Origin: Xanthobacter aminoxidans
GTDB lineage: Bacteria > Pseudomonadota > Alphaproteobacteria > Rhizobiales > Xanthobacteraceae
NCBI RefSeq assembly: GCF_023571765.1
Contig: NZ_JAMJXC010000004.1
Coordinates: 310,001 to 374,000, forward strand
Direction of reading: 5' to 3'
DNA: 64,000 bases
Of the stretch, positions 1 through 8,301 are shown one piece after another. The notes below the pieces were generated by a model. It did no database searches and was not told the origin of the DNA. It saw only the letters and a program-made list of their open reading frames with translations. Made by a program: the position numbers and the translations under genes. How positions within the stretch are numbered: the first letter of the stretch is position 1; every line of letters begins with the position of its first letter.

Positions 1-663
1 GGCTCCCGCATAAGTGTGATAGCGCGCGGCGAGATGATCCGGCCGCGCCACGAGACCCTTGATGTTGGTGCGCCAGGACATGGGTGCGAGCCGCGGGATC
101 CGCGCGATCACGCCGGGCGCAGCCGCCCTGAGCGCTCGCCCGAACAGCGAGGCCCCCGTCCGGGGATCGGAAAAATAGGCGCATGCGATGCAGTTCGAGC
201 GCACGGCATCCGGGCCGGAGCAGAGGCTGCCATCCACGGCGCTGAGCCTGTTGTTGAAGCAGAAGCCGAAGAAATCCGTGAAGGTCGCCACCGTGACGAT
301 GCCCAGCCGCCGTGTCACGTCCAGCAACGCCGTGGTATGGTTGAGCAGGTGACAGACATGGACCACATCGGGACGGATGCCACGCAGGATCCGCGCATGG
401 AGCGCGCGCAGCGCCGGCAGGTCATAGGTTTCACGCAGCGTGCGGTTCGGCCGGACATTCCGATCGATTCGCAGGACAGGAACGTCGTCGAGCACGTAGC
501 GCTCGATGCGGCTTGCCTGAGCCGGCTCCCCCGGAAAAGTCGCCGTCACGATCACCGGCTCGTGGCCGAGCGCAAGCAGCTCTCGCGCTAGGATCCTTGT
601 GTAGCTTTCCGTCCCGTAAAAGTGCTCCGGGTAGTAGCAATGGACAAAAAGGGCGACCCGCAT
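1..663 (-). CDS. Glycosyltransferase family 4 (GT-B), N-terminal part, cut by the window edge
   Basis: The reading frame is open from the ATG at 663 to the window edge (221 codons, no stop). It begins MRVALFVHCYYPEHFYGTES, the N-terminal Rossmann half of a GT4 glycosyltransferase that binds the acceptor; the sugar-nucleotide-binding half lies outside the window. A region reading PDVVHVCHLLNHTTALLD is followed by a cysteine cluster (CSGPDAVRSNCIAC) common in GT4 enzymes. The protein is clearly paralogous to the gene at 30580-31959: same start, same IDRN and HVCHL/HICHL blocks, same cysteine motif. The start lies inside the upstream epimerase gene (76-nt overlap, different frame), so the two are probably co-transcribed and translationally coupled. 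Its role is probably sugar addition in capsule or another surface glycan; donor and acceptor are unknown. Confidence 0.85.
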   Translation of the reverse strand, partial: MRVALFVHCYYPEHFYGTESYTRILARELLALGHEPVIVTATFPGEPAQASRIERYVLDDVPVLRIDRNVRPNRTLRETYDLPALRALHARILRGIRPDVVHVCHLLNHTTALLDVTRRLGIVTVATFTDFFGFCFNNRLSAVDGSLCSGPDAVRSNCIACAYFSDPRTGASLFGRALRAAAPGVIARIPRLAPMSWRTNIKGLVARPDHLAARYHTYAGA

Positions 664-1583
664 TCAATATCCATCTCGGCGCGCAACTTGGAAAGGATCA
701 TCTCAATGCCGAGATCGAGACCGATGGTCGGCCGCCAGCCGATCCGCTCCTGAGCCCGCCGAACATCTAGCACCGACGCGCGCACGTCGAAAGCCCGGGC
801 CGCCACACGCTCGATCTGAAGGCGACGGCCGAGAGCGGCCTCCAGCTTCGCCACCACCTGATTGAGCGAATGCCCCTTGCCGGCACCGATGTTGATGGGT
901 CCGCTCACATTGTGCCGCACCCCGGCAGCCACCAGGGCGCCGACGACATCGTCCACGTGCACGTAGTCGCGCACCACCTCCCCGTTGCCGAAGAGCTTGA
1001 TAGGCTCGTTGCGCAGCCCGGCCCGCGCGAAGAGGGTGACCGCTCCGAGCCCTTTCCTCTCGTTCTGGCGGGCGCCGTAGCAATTGCTGATACGCAGCGC
1101 CACGCCATCGACGCCGTAGAGCGCCCGATACTTGTCGATATAGTGCTCCACCATCAGCTTGGAGACGCCGTAGGCGCTCATCGGCCGGGTGGGGTGCTCC
1201 TCGCAGATGGGCAAGCGCTCCGACGCCCCGTAGACGCTGCCGCCGGACGAGGCGAAGACGATGCGCAAGCCGGGAACGCGCCGCGAGGCTTCCAGCATCC
1301 GCACCGTGCCGACCACGTTCTCAAGAATGTCGCGGGCCGGGTCATGCGCGGCGATCGAGGGGATGGTGGACCACGCCAGATGATAGACCGTGTCCACATC
1401 CTTCAGCAGCCGCGCCCAATCGTCGAAGGTAGACAGATCGAGCACCTCCCACCGCACCCTGGGATGGGCGGGAAGATCACCCGGAGTTCGCGTCGTCGCG
1501 ATGACGCCAATTTCACTCTTCGACAAACGCTCACAAAGGCCGCGACCGATGAGGCCGCTGCCACCGATAACAAGAGATACCAT
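588..1583 (-). CDS. NAD-dependent sugar-nucleotide epimerase/dehydratase (extended SDR)
   Basis: Predicted 331 residues, the normal length for a cytoplasmic extended SDR acting on a nucleotide-sugar. The NAD-binding GxxGxxG is at residues 7-13 (GGSGLIG) and the catalytic YxxxK at 138-142 (YGVSK), with the SDR block ASSGGSVYG just before it. The ATG at 1583 was chosen because it begins directly at the Rossmann beta-strand (MVSLVIGGSG); a longer frame starting at 1697 adds unrelated sequence. The C-terminus runs 76 nt into the following glycosyltransferase gene, so the last ~25 residues are unusual. It differs from galE at 15782-16891 (different N-terminus and substrate region). It probably supplies an epimerised or dehydrated NDP-sugar to the capsule glycosyltransferases. 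Exact substrate cannot be read from the sequence. Confidence 0.85.
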   Translation of the reverse strand: MVSLVIGGSGLIGRGLCERLSKSEIGVIATTRTPGDLPAHPRVRWEVLDLSTFDDWARLLKDVDTVYHLAWSTIPSIAAHDPARDILENVVGTVRMLEASRRVPGLRIVFASSGGSVYGASERLPICEEHPTRPMSAYGVSKLMVEHYIDKYRALYGVDGVALRISNCYGARQNERKGLGAVTLFARAGLRNEPIKLFGNGEVVRDYVHVDDVVGALVAAGVRHNVSGPINIGAGKGHSLNQVVAKLEAALGRRLQIERVAARAFDVRASVLDVRRAQERIGWRPTIGLDLGIEMILSKLRAEMDIECGSPFLSIATTRSTFTGRKATQGS

Positions 1584-1856
1584 CGCCGCCCCCGCTCTCG
1601 CGATGAACGCGCACCCACCGCGTACCCGCCCTTGCTGCCGCCGCCTCGTCGACAACGGCACCGTTGAAGCGCCAGCTAGGAAACAGCCGCCCTCCAATCG
1701 CTCGATCGGAAAGAGTTCCTGTCCTATCTTGCTACCTTAACGCGTGCGGCGCATCATAGCCATCCCCTTCTAGGGGGACACGGTAAATTATGGACTAATG
1801 CAGCAATTCTGCCACTGGGAGATGGTAGTTAGGTATCTCAAGACCCAGTTCGCAGC

Positions 1857-3398
1857 CTAGACCCCGCCCGCCACGAGGTCGAGGTGGCTCAGCGCCTCCG
1901 CATAGGCTTCGCCGTAAGCCGCGACCATGCCATCAAGGCCGAACGCGCGGGCCCGTTCGATGTTGGCGGCGCCGAGGACGTCGAGACACGCCGGCGCATC
2001 GAGCAAGGAGATCAGAATGTCCGCAAGGTCCTTGCGTGTGGCGCCGAGGGTGTCGCCACTGCCGATAATCTCCGGAAGGGCCCCCACCCTGTAGCCGGCC
2101 ACGGCCTGCCCCATCGCCATGGCGAAAGGCGTGACCTGGCCGAAGCTCTCCTTCACCACCGGCGCGACGAAAATCCGGAATTGACGGTAGAGATCGGGGA
2201 GCGCGGCGAAGGGCACTGTGCCCGTGAACTCGAAATTTCCCATCGCTCCGGCGTCCCTAGCCCGGTCGCGGAAGACGGGGAGCAGCTCGCCGTTGCCCAC
2301 CACCAGGATGCGGGTGCGCGGCCGGCGCAGCGCCACATCGATGAGCGGGTCGATGGAATTGTCGTCGAGCTTGTCCCGGGTGAGCCGGTAGACCATGCCG
2401 ATCGTGTCCTCCGCTCCGGGAGCGAACGGGCCGGGCGTAAAACGATCGAGGTCGATGCCCGGATGGATCACCCGCCCGTTGACGATGTCGGGCGCGAAGG
2501 TGTCGCGGATATATTGCGACACGAACAGATAGCTGTGGACGCGGGGATCGCGCAGCGGCTCCACCGGCGTGTTCACGTTCTGGAGCAGCATGCCGGACGC
2601 CGGCCGGATCGCGGCGAGCGCAGCCTCGTACCAGGGCCGGTCGCTCTCGCCCCAATAGTGCATGTGGATGAGGTCGGGGCGCGCCTTGGCGATCACCGGC
2701 ACGAACGATTCGGACGGGCTGCCGAGCGGGACCTGGTGCACCACCATGCCCTCGTGCCTGCCGTTGCGCGGCAGGGCAGCGGTCACCACCTCCATCTCAT
2801 AGAGATGGCCGAGCCGCTCCATGAGGTCCACCACCAGCTGGGTTGAGCCGCCCACGAACACGTTCGGAATCACGTGAAGCAGGCGCCGCCGCCGGGTCTG
2901 CGGGGGATGCTGCGGCCGCACGCGGTAGACCACCCCGCGGCGGCCGAAAACGAGACCAGAAAAGTCGCGCGCGACGTTGCGCGCCACCTTCCCCCAATGG
3001 ATGCGGCGCTCCCACCGCCCCTTCGCCCCCGGCACGAGGGCGGTCCCGGTCAGGACATCGAGATCGACCATATCCCGCAGGAAGGCCGTCGACTGGACCG
3101 GCTGGAAGAGGAGGCCAAACAGCCGGGCGACGGGGAGCGGAAGGGTGACCGCCAGCTCCTGACGCGCCTGCAGGTGCTCCACCATGTGTGTCAGCAAATC
3201 GATCTGCACCTGAAGCGCGGTCATGCGCTCCCGCAGCACGGCATTCTCGCGATCGAGGCGGCCGCATCGGGCGGCGGCATCAGCGGCGTCGCATCCGGCA
3301 AGCTGGGCCAGCTGCGGCCCTGCCTTCCGCTCGTGGCCCCCCGCCGCCGGCTCGGCGGCAAAGGTTCTTGTCGGGCTGGCGAAAAGCGGGCGGGTCAT
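1857..3398 (-). CDS. Glycosyltransferase family 4 with N-terminal coiled coil
   Basis: 513 residues. Residues ~40-80 form a leucine/arginine/glutamate-rich helix (LDRENAVLRERMTALQVQ) likely to be a coiled coil. The GT-B core follows: LLHVIPNVFVGGSTQLVVDL (acceptor side), PDLIHMHYWGES, then GMVYRLTRDKLDDNS and ILVVGNGELLPVFRD (donor side). The usual GT4 E-x7-E signature is altered: the block reads KESFGQVTPFAMAMG, so the first Glu is present but the second is replaced by Phe. This may affect donor phosphate/ribose contacts or catalysis. It is transcribed away from the capsule exporter operon (divergent, 147-nt gap). No strong ribosome-binding site precedes the ATG at 3398. Role in polysaccharide assembly is inferred from context. 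Confidence 0.82.
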   Translation of the reverse strand: MTRPLFASPTRTFAAEPAAGGHERKAGPQLAQLAGCDAADAAARCGRLDRENAVLRERMTALQVQIDLLTHMVEHLQARQELAVTLPLPVARLFGLLFQPVQSTAFLRDMVDLDVLTGTALVPGAKGRWERRIHWGKVARNVARDFSGLVFGRRGVVYRVRPQHPPQTRRRRLLHVIPNVFVGGSTQLVVDLMERLGHLYEMEVVTAALPRNGRHEGMVVHQVPLGSPSESFVPVIAKARPDLIHMHYWGESDRPWYEAALAAIRPASGMLLQNVNTPVEPLRDPRVHSYLFVSQYIRDTFAPDIVNGRVIHPGIDLDRFTPGPFAPGAEDTIGMVYRLTRDKLDDNSIDPLIDVALRRPRTRILVVGNGELLPVFRDRARDAGAMGNFEFTGTVPFAALPDLYRQFRIFVAPVVKESFGQVTPFAMAMGQAVAGYRVGALPEIIGSGDTLGATRKDLADILISLLDAPACLDVLGAANIERARAFGLDGMVAAYGEAYAEALSHLDLVAGGV

Positions 3399-3532
3399 TC
3401 GATGGACGTCGATCTCGGGATAGGCTGGAGCCGCCGGTCCGGCCGGAGTAAGATAGACACGAACGATGTCCGGGTGCTAGTAGTAGCCGCCAATGCACTC
3501 CGTGATTGAGCAAACAGTGTCGATGCCTCCTC

Positions 3533-3540
3533 AAAGGAGG
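3533..3540 (+). promoter_or_regulatory. Strong Shine-Dalgarno that fixes a TTG start for kpsE
   Basis: AAAGGAGG is a near-perfect anti-16S match placed 5 nt before a TTG at 3546. The first in-frame ATG (3567) is 26 nt away, too far to use this site, so TTG at 3546 is the likely initiator. Confidence 0.75.
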
Positions 3541-3545
3541 GGCGG

Positions 3546-4826
3546 TTGAATCAGTCCCTAGCATCGATGCAGCAGCTGCCGGTCGAGACAGCCACGCCGG
3601 ATACCCTCGTCAGGCGCAATGCGCGCGTGCGCGAGGAGCTGCACCGCCAGGCCCGCGAAGCCCGCCAGCGCAAGCCCGTCGCCCGCTCCCCCGGCTCCGC
3701 CTTCTGGATCGGCGAGGTCCGGGCCGTCGCCGAGTTCCGCCTGCCGCTGCTTGCGAGTTTCATCGTCCTCGTGGCGATTCCCTCCGTGCTGGCCATCATC
3801 TATTTCGTCTTCATCGCCTCGTCGCAATACGTCTCGGAGGCGCGCTTCGCCGTGCGCGTATCGGAGCATGCCGGCCTTGAAAGCCTCTCCAGCCTGCCTA
3901 CCATGCAGGGCGTGGCGGCGGTCCAGGGTTCGCTCATCATCGCCAATTACGTGAAGAGCATCGCGGCAGTGGAGGCGCTCGAGGGGCGGGTGAAGCTGCG
4001 CGAACTCTATTCGAAGCCGAGCATCGACTGGTTCTCGCGCTTCAACCCCGAACGGCCCATCGAGGGGCTGGAGCGCAGCTGGCGCGGCCAGACGGAAACC
4101 TCCATCGAAGCTTCCTCAGGCATTATCACCGTGAAGGTCTGGGCTTTTTCTCCGGAAGACTCCCTGCGCATCGGCCAGGCCATCGTGAGCTTGTCCGAGG
4201 ACATGGTGAACAAGCTTGGCGAACGCACCCGCAACGACGCCATCGCCCAGAGCCAAGCCGAGCTCGACCGCGCCGAGGAGCGGCTGCGGAAGGCCCGCGC
4301 CGCGGTGCGCGACCTGCGCAACGAGGTGGGCGTCATCGATCCCGTACTGACCAACGAAGGGGTCGCCAAGCTCATGGCAGAGCTCGAGAGCGACCTCGTG
4401 CTGATCGACCAGGAGCTCGGCACCGCCAAGCGGACCCTGAGCCCCGAGGCCCCCCAGTTCGTGCTGCTGGAAGCTCGCCGCCAGGCGATCAAGGACAACA
4501 TCGCCACCCTCAAGGCCCGGCTGACGACCCCCGCTGGAACCGACAAGGACACGCTGTCGGCCGTGATGACCCGCTACGACACGCTGGACCTCGAACGCCA
4601 GATCGCCGAGCGGCAATACACCGCAGCGGCCGCGGCGCTGGAACAGGCCCGCGTGGCAGCCGAGCGGCGCGGACTGTATTTGGCCACCTTCGTGAAGCCG
4701 GTCCTGGCCCAGGAGGTCAGCTATCCGAACCGCTTCTGGATGTCGGTTGCGGCGGTGGCGCTCTTCGGCTTCATCTGGCTGATCATCGTCTCCGCGTTCG
4801 AATTCATGCGGCATCTGCGCCATTGA
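3546..4826 (+). CDS. kpsE: Capsule polysaccharide export inner-membrane/periplasmic protein, KpsE/RkpR family
   Basis: 426 residues from a TTG start. The protein has the polysaccharide co-polymerase layout of KpsE/BexC/CtrB: a cytoplasmic N-terminus, TM1 at about residues 75-95 (LLASFIVLVAIPSVLAIIYF), a long periplasmic region rich in alpha-helical coiled coil (AQSQAELDRAEERLRKARAA and later helices), and a C-terminal TM (FWMSVAAVALFGFIWLII). It spans the periplasm and links the ABC exporter to an outer-membrane channel (KpsD type). No kpsD homologue is visible in this window. It is followed by kpsT (9-nt gap) and kpsM (2 nt after kpsT), forming an exporter operon. In rhizobial nomenclature this would be rkpR. 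Confidence 0.88.
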   Translation: MNQSLASMQQLPVETATPDTLVRRNARVREELHRQAREARQRKPVARSPGSAFWIGEVRAVAEFRLPLLASFIVLVAIPSVLAIIYFVFIASSQYVSEARFAVRVSEHAGLESLSSLPTMQGVAAVQGSLIIANYVKSIAAVEALEGRVKLRELYSKPSIDWFSRFNPERPIEGLERSWRGQTETSIEASSGIITVKVWAFSPEDSLRIGQAIVSLSEDMVNKLGERTRNDAIAQSQAELDRAEERLRKARAAVRDLRNEVGVIDPVLTNEGVAKLMAELESDLVLIDQELGTAKRTLSPEAPQFVLLEARRQAIKDNIATLKARLTTPAGTDKDTLSAVMTRYDTLDLERQIAERQYTAAAAALEQARVAAERRGLYLATFVKPVLAQEVSYPNRFWMSVAAVALFGFIWLIIVSAFEFMRHLRH

Positions 4827-4835
4827 GGAGGCCCC

Positions 4836-5492
4836 ATGATCATCACCGAGCGGCTGACCAAGACCTATTGGACCAACTTCCGGCGCAAGCCGATCTTCAG
4901 CAACATCTCGGTCACGCTCAACCCCAAGCTGAGCTATGGCCTGCTCGGGCAGAACGGGGCGGGAAAATCCACCTTCCTGCGGATCATCGCCGGCACCGAG
5001 GCGCCCACGTCCGGCCATGTCTATCGCTCCGTGCGCCTGTCGTGGCCGCTCGGCTTCTCCGGCGGCTTCCATCCCCTGATGACGGGCCGGGAGAACGTGC
5101 GCTTCCTGGCGCGGGTCTATGATGCGGACATCGGCCAAGTGACCGATTTCGTGGAGGACTTCTCGGAGCTCGGGCGGGACCTCGACATGCCGGTGAAGAC
5201 CTATTCATCGGGCATGGGCTCGCGCCTCGCCTTCGCCGTCTCCATGGCGATCGAGTTCGACTTCTATCTCGTGGACGAGATCACCGCGGTGGGCGATTCG
5301 CGCTTCCAGCTCAAGTGCAACCGCGCCTTCGCCGAGCGCCGGGCGCGCGCCGGCATGATCATGGCCTCCCACGCGACCGGAACCATCAAGGACTATTGCA
5401 CCGCGGGCCTCGTCCTGCAGCGCGGCCGCCTGATGATGTTCGAGGACGTGAACGACGCCATCGAAGCCCACCGCCAGCAGATGGAGGCGTGA
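4836..5492 (+). CDS. kpsT: Capsule export ABC transporter ATPase, KpsT/RkpS family
   Basis: 218 residues, the usual KpsT size. Walker A is at 38-46 (GQNGAGKST), the ABC signature at 123-127 (YSSGM, the variant typical of polysaccharide exporters) and Walker B at 143-148 (FYLVDE). A good Shine-Dalgarno (GAGGAGG) precedes the ATG. It powers export of a lipid-linked polysaccharide across the inner membrane together with KpsM. The stop lies 2 nt before the kpsM start, so the two are coupled. Base composition is high-GC like the chromosome, in contrast to the 3' part of kpsM and the next genes. Confidence 0.92.
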   Translation: MIITERLTKTYWTNFRRKPIFSNISVTLNPKLSYGLLGQNGAGKSTFLRIIAGTEAPTSGHVYRSVRLSWPLGFSGGFHPLMTGRENVRFLARVYDADIGQVTDFVEDFSELGRDLDMPVKTYSSGMGSRLAFAVSMAIEFDFYLVDEITAVGDSRFQLKCNRAFAERRARAGMIMASHATGTIKDYCTAGLVLQRGRLMMFEDVNDAIEAHRQQMEA

Positions 5493-5494
5493 GT

Positions 5495-6304
5495 ATGGCC
5501 CAAAGCGATGCACCGCTGACCCGCTTTGCGGGGGAGAGCTGGAATACGGCTTTCTCCATGCACGCCCGCGTGGTGGGGGCGGTGATCATGCGCGACATGC
5601 AGACCCGCTTCGGCGCGAGCTATGCCGGCTTTCTGCTCGGTCTCATCATGCCCCTCGGCCATCTCGGCATCGCCATCGGCATATTGAGCCTGATCGGGCG
5701 CGTGCCGCCGGTGGGGCAAGGCTCGGTGCCCTTTTTGTTAACGGGCGTCCTACCATTTGTCGTGTGGTTCTACTGCCATCGTCAAATCATGATTTGCTTT
5801 GCACAAAATAAACCTCTTTTATACTTTCCTGGCGTCGATGTTTTCGACATCCTCGTCGCTCGAACCATCACCGAAATTGCGTCGGGAACTCTGGTCATCG
5901 TTACACTCCTTTTTGCTGTTGCTGCAATTGGTTACGACGTAACGCCACATGACATCATTAATTTCTCATATGGATTAATTTTGACCTGGAGTTTTGGCAT
6001 CGCAACTGGGATTATATTTGGCGCGACAGGAGTGCTTTGGCCTCCCATGATTATGGCTGGGAGCCTCCTGACTCCACTGTTTTGGATTTCGTCTGGAATT
6101 CTATATCTCCCAGAAGCAATGCCTGACAGAATTCAAATGATACTCAATTTTCTACCACTCTGCCAGATCGTTGAAGGTATTCGAACATCTTTCTTTTCCG
6201 AGTACCAGAGCTCATTCTATAATCCTCATATTTTGTATATAAGTATAATTTTCTTGCTTGCCGTTGGGATTATGTTTATTGGATTTGTTCGGAAAATTGG
6301 CTGA
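5495..6304 (+). CDS. kpsM: Capsule export ABC-2 permease, KpsM/RkpT family; composition mosaic
   Basis: 269 residues with about six hydrophobic segments, including FLLGLIMPLGHLGIAIGIL, GVLPFVVWFYCHRQIMI, TLVIVTLLFAVAAIGY, MIMAGSLLTPLFWISSGILY and the final ILYISIIFLLAVGIMFIGFV. This is a normal KpsM length and ABC-2 layout; it forms the polysaccharide channel with KpsT. The gene is a mosaic. The first ~80 codons are GC-rich like kpsT, while from about 5730 the DNA becomes AT-rich: hand count 62% GC at 5641-5700 against 35% at 5941-6000. The reading frame is uninterrupted, so the protein is probably functional. The junction suggests recombination within the gene that brought in the downstream serotype genes. 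The start at 5495 is 2 nt after the kpsT stop. Confidence 0.9.
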   Translation: MAQSDAPLTRFAGESWNTAFSMHARVVGAVIMRDMQTRFGASYAGFLLGLIMPLGHLGIAIGILSLIGRVPPVGQGSVPFLLTGVLPFVVWFYCHRQIMICFAQNKPLLYFPGVDVFDILVARTITEIASGTLVIVTLLFAVAAIGYDVTPHDIINFSYGLILTWSFGIATGIIFGATGVLWPPMIMAGSLLTPLFWISSGILYLPEAMPDRIQMILNFLPLCQIVEGIRTSFFSEYQSSFYNPHILYISIIFLLAVGIMFIGFVRKIG

Positions 6305-6344
6305 AGTTAGTATAACCTATCGAATTCGCTCTGGCTCGGACTTC

Positions 6345-6512
6345 ATGCTGATCTCCACCCACCTCATGAAACAAGACGCCCTCGAAAATTTGAAACGTAA
6401 GGCTTGGGAGGAACACGTCCAACAATGTCAACCTCAACCCTTGGCGTCACTCGCCCCCGCTACAAAGAGCGAGGATGAAGCACGACTTTTGCTCAGCCCA
6501 GAGAGCATATGA
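6345..6512 (+). CDS. Small hypothetical frame (55 aa) in the low-GC segment
   Basis: This short frame from ATG 6345 lies between kpsM and the fucosyltransferase-like gene and overlaps the latter by ATGA. The peptide is hydrophilic (MLISTHLMKQDALENLKRKA at the start) with no motif I recognise. There is no clear Shine-Dalgarno; a longer version starting at 6258 would overlap kpsM. It could be a real small protein, a remnant left by recombination, or a spurious frame. It fills an otherwise 204-nt gap, and the ATGA overlap is the main argument in its favour. Confidence 0.3.
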   Translation: MLISTHLMKQDALENLKRKAWEEHVQQCQPQPLASLAPATKSEDEARLLLSPESI

Positions 6513-7459
6513 TGCTTAAAATCATGGACAATCAAAACCAGTCTCTCCACCCGGCAGGCCACTTTACGCTCCTACCTGGCGGTGGACTAGGCAACCGCCT
6601 TCTCTCGCTGGCATCCGCTTCTCGACTCGCCAAAAAGCGGAATTGGTCTTTCGACGTTCATTGGGAGCCGAATTTCGAATGTTTTTGTAGTTTTAGTGAC
6701 CTCTTCGAGGTGGATTTGCCCCCCGCCCCCGATCGCGCGCCCGAGAAGATAATCCACCGAACTTTTGACGCCAATCAGAAGCGCGGCGGTATTCACACGG
6801 ATGACCCAATTCCAGACACCCGTGGTCCTTTCGCCATCTATTCGAATGCTGCCTTTCTAGATGACAATGAGTATTGCCACCTCGGTCGTCATGAGGGCCC
6901 CGAACTCCTTGAGTTCCGAGACGCGCTTATGCGCCTTCAGCCCAAGCAGGAAATTTTGGATACAGTCAAGAGCTTCGTAGCTGAAAACAGATTGAAGGGA
7001 TGTGTCGGTATTCATATCCGCCGCGGATATCTTGACGAGCGTTTCCCAAAACACCTAGAGTGGCTAAGGATGTTCAGTGATGAATTTTATGCTAGTCTAG
7101 CCGAACGTGTCCTTGCTAGTGGCAGACGTCTATTCATATGCTCGGATCAGAAAAGTCTCGTATCTGATTTTTCTCATCGCTTCGGTGCCTTAAATTTTCC
7201 GACTGTAAGCTTTGAGAAAAATAGTGACCCGAATGCAATCAAATCAGCATTTTCGGAGATACTAGCGCTTTCACAATGCACTGAGATTATAAGTACATAT
7301 GGAAGCACGTTCTCGTACCTCGCCTCCATCCTCGGCCGTAGAATAAATAATACATTGCTGTTCGATCAAGAGAGCAGCGGGATCAAAATCGAACCGGTCA
7401 ACTTTGGCGTCTTCGATCTTAAAACAGGCAGAGCGACTCGACCTCCGATTTCGTTCTGA
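6509..7459 (+). CDS. Fucosyltransferase-like glycosyltransferase (HxRRG motif)
   Basis: 316 residues. The N-terminus has the GGGLGNRLLSLASASRLAKK block and the middle has VGIHIRRGYLDERFP. These correspond to the glycine-rich loop and the HxRR(G) GDP-fucose-binding motif of the fucosyltransferase superfamily (GT11/GT23/NodZ-like). A later ISTYGSTFSYLASILG block is also typical. The Asp that often follows HIRRG is replaced by Tyr. It would transfer fucose or a related deoxysugar from a GDP donor to the capsule repeat unit in the cytoplasm. Alternative in-frame ATGs exist at 6512 and 6524; 6509 is used because of the overlap with the preceding frame. The gene is AT-rich, part of the foreign segment. 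No GDP-fucose synthesis genes (gmd/fcl) are visible in the window. Confidence 0.72.
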   Translation: MMLKIMDNQNQSLHPAGHFTLLPGGGLGNRLLSLASASRLAKKRNWSFDVHWEPNFECFCSFSDLFEVDLPPAPDRAPEKIIHRTFDANQKRGGIHTDDPIPDTRGPFAIYSNAAFLDDNEYCHLGRHEGPELLEFRDALMRLQPKQEILDTVKSFVAENRLKGCVGIHIRRGYLDERFPKHLEWLRMFSDEFYASLAERVLASGRRLFICSDQKSLVSDFSHRFGALNFPTVSFEKNSDPNAIKSAFSEILALSQCTEIISTYGSTFSYLASILGRRINNTLLFDQESSGIKIEPVNFGVFDLKTGRATRPPISF

Positions 7460-7498
7460 ACTCGCCTTCACGCCTTACACAATACCATAGGTGTTACC

Positions 7499-8149
7499 AT
7501 GGGCTTCCTTCCCTTCGATCTAATCGCACGAGTGACCGACAAGAAGGTCAAAGGAGTGATACAGGTAGGAGCTCACAACGCCGAAGTGGCAGATCTATAT
7601 AAGGAATCCGGCATTCCTTATGCTATATTTATCGACCCGCTAGATAGTTCAATGCACTCCATTAGAAAGATGAGCGCCGGCATGCCCCATTACCATGCCG
7701 TACAAGCACTGGTAAGCGATGTTGATGATGAAATTGTCGATTTCAATGTCGCTTCCAACTGGGGAGCCTCTTCCAGCATGCTCGCCCCAGCCGGCCATTT
7801 CAATGAGTATCCAGATATTACTTTCGATGAGCGCATTCGAATGCCGACATCCAGCCTGGATACAATTGTAAGTGATATTCTTAACACACACCCCCTGGAT
7901 AAAGAGTGCTTCAATTTCCTTTTCATGGATGTTCAGGGCGCTGAAATGAATGTATTAATTGGAGCCCCCAAGGTATTACGCAATATCGACTTCGTATGGA
8001 CAGAGGTTTCTTTTGGTGGACTGTATAAGGGAGATACAAATATCTATGATATGATTTCGTTCTTGAGGATCCGAGGCTTTGATTTGTGGTATGCAAACAT
8101 AAACGAAAAACGGTGGGGAGATGCTTTATTCATTAAGGAAAAAAAGTAA
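7499..8149 (+). CDS. FkbM-family SAM-dependent methyltransferase
   Basis: 216 residues. The SAM-binding motif I region reads VKGVIQVGAHNAEVADLYKE. The FkbM hallmark is FLFMDVQGAEMNVLIGAPKV (acidic-x-Gly-Ala-Glu block), followed by VWTEVSF. FkbM proteins O-methylate sugars or polyketides; in a polysaccharide locus the likely substrate is a hydroxyl of a capsule sugar, acting in the cytoplasm before export. It lies 39 nt after the fucosyltransferase-like gene with the same low GC, so the two probably form a serotype-specific pair (fucosylation plus methylation). The 3' end is followed by ~150 nt of AT-rich non-coding DNA before the convergent gene. Confidence 0.82.
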   Translation: MGFLPFDLIARVTDKKVKGVIQVGAHNAEVADLYKESGIPYAIFIDPLDSSMHSIRKMSAGMPHYHAVQALVSDVDDEIVDFNVASNWGASSSMLAPAGHFNEYPDITFDERIRMPTSSLDTIVSDILNTHPLDKECFNFLFMDVQGAEMNVLIGAPKVLRNIDFVWTEVSFGGLYKGDTNIYDMISFLRIRGFDLWYANINEKRWGDALFIKEKK

Positions 8150-8301
8150 TAGACTTCACACAGCCCAAGGAGCTGAAATTTTGGCCACTTCGGAACAGGA
8201 GAGGGCGCTTTATCCTAAACATAAGCACCCCTCCTGTTACATTGACGCACACATGCCAGCTATGCCCCGCACGTCTGATGCCATCGTCGTCGCATTTTTA
8301 A

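Noticed and set aside
6258-6344. Upstream extension of the 55-aa frame into kpsM
   Set aside because: It overlaps the end of kpsM without a ribosome-binding site; only the shorter frame is kept, with low confidence.
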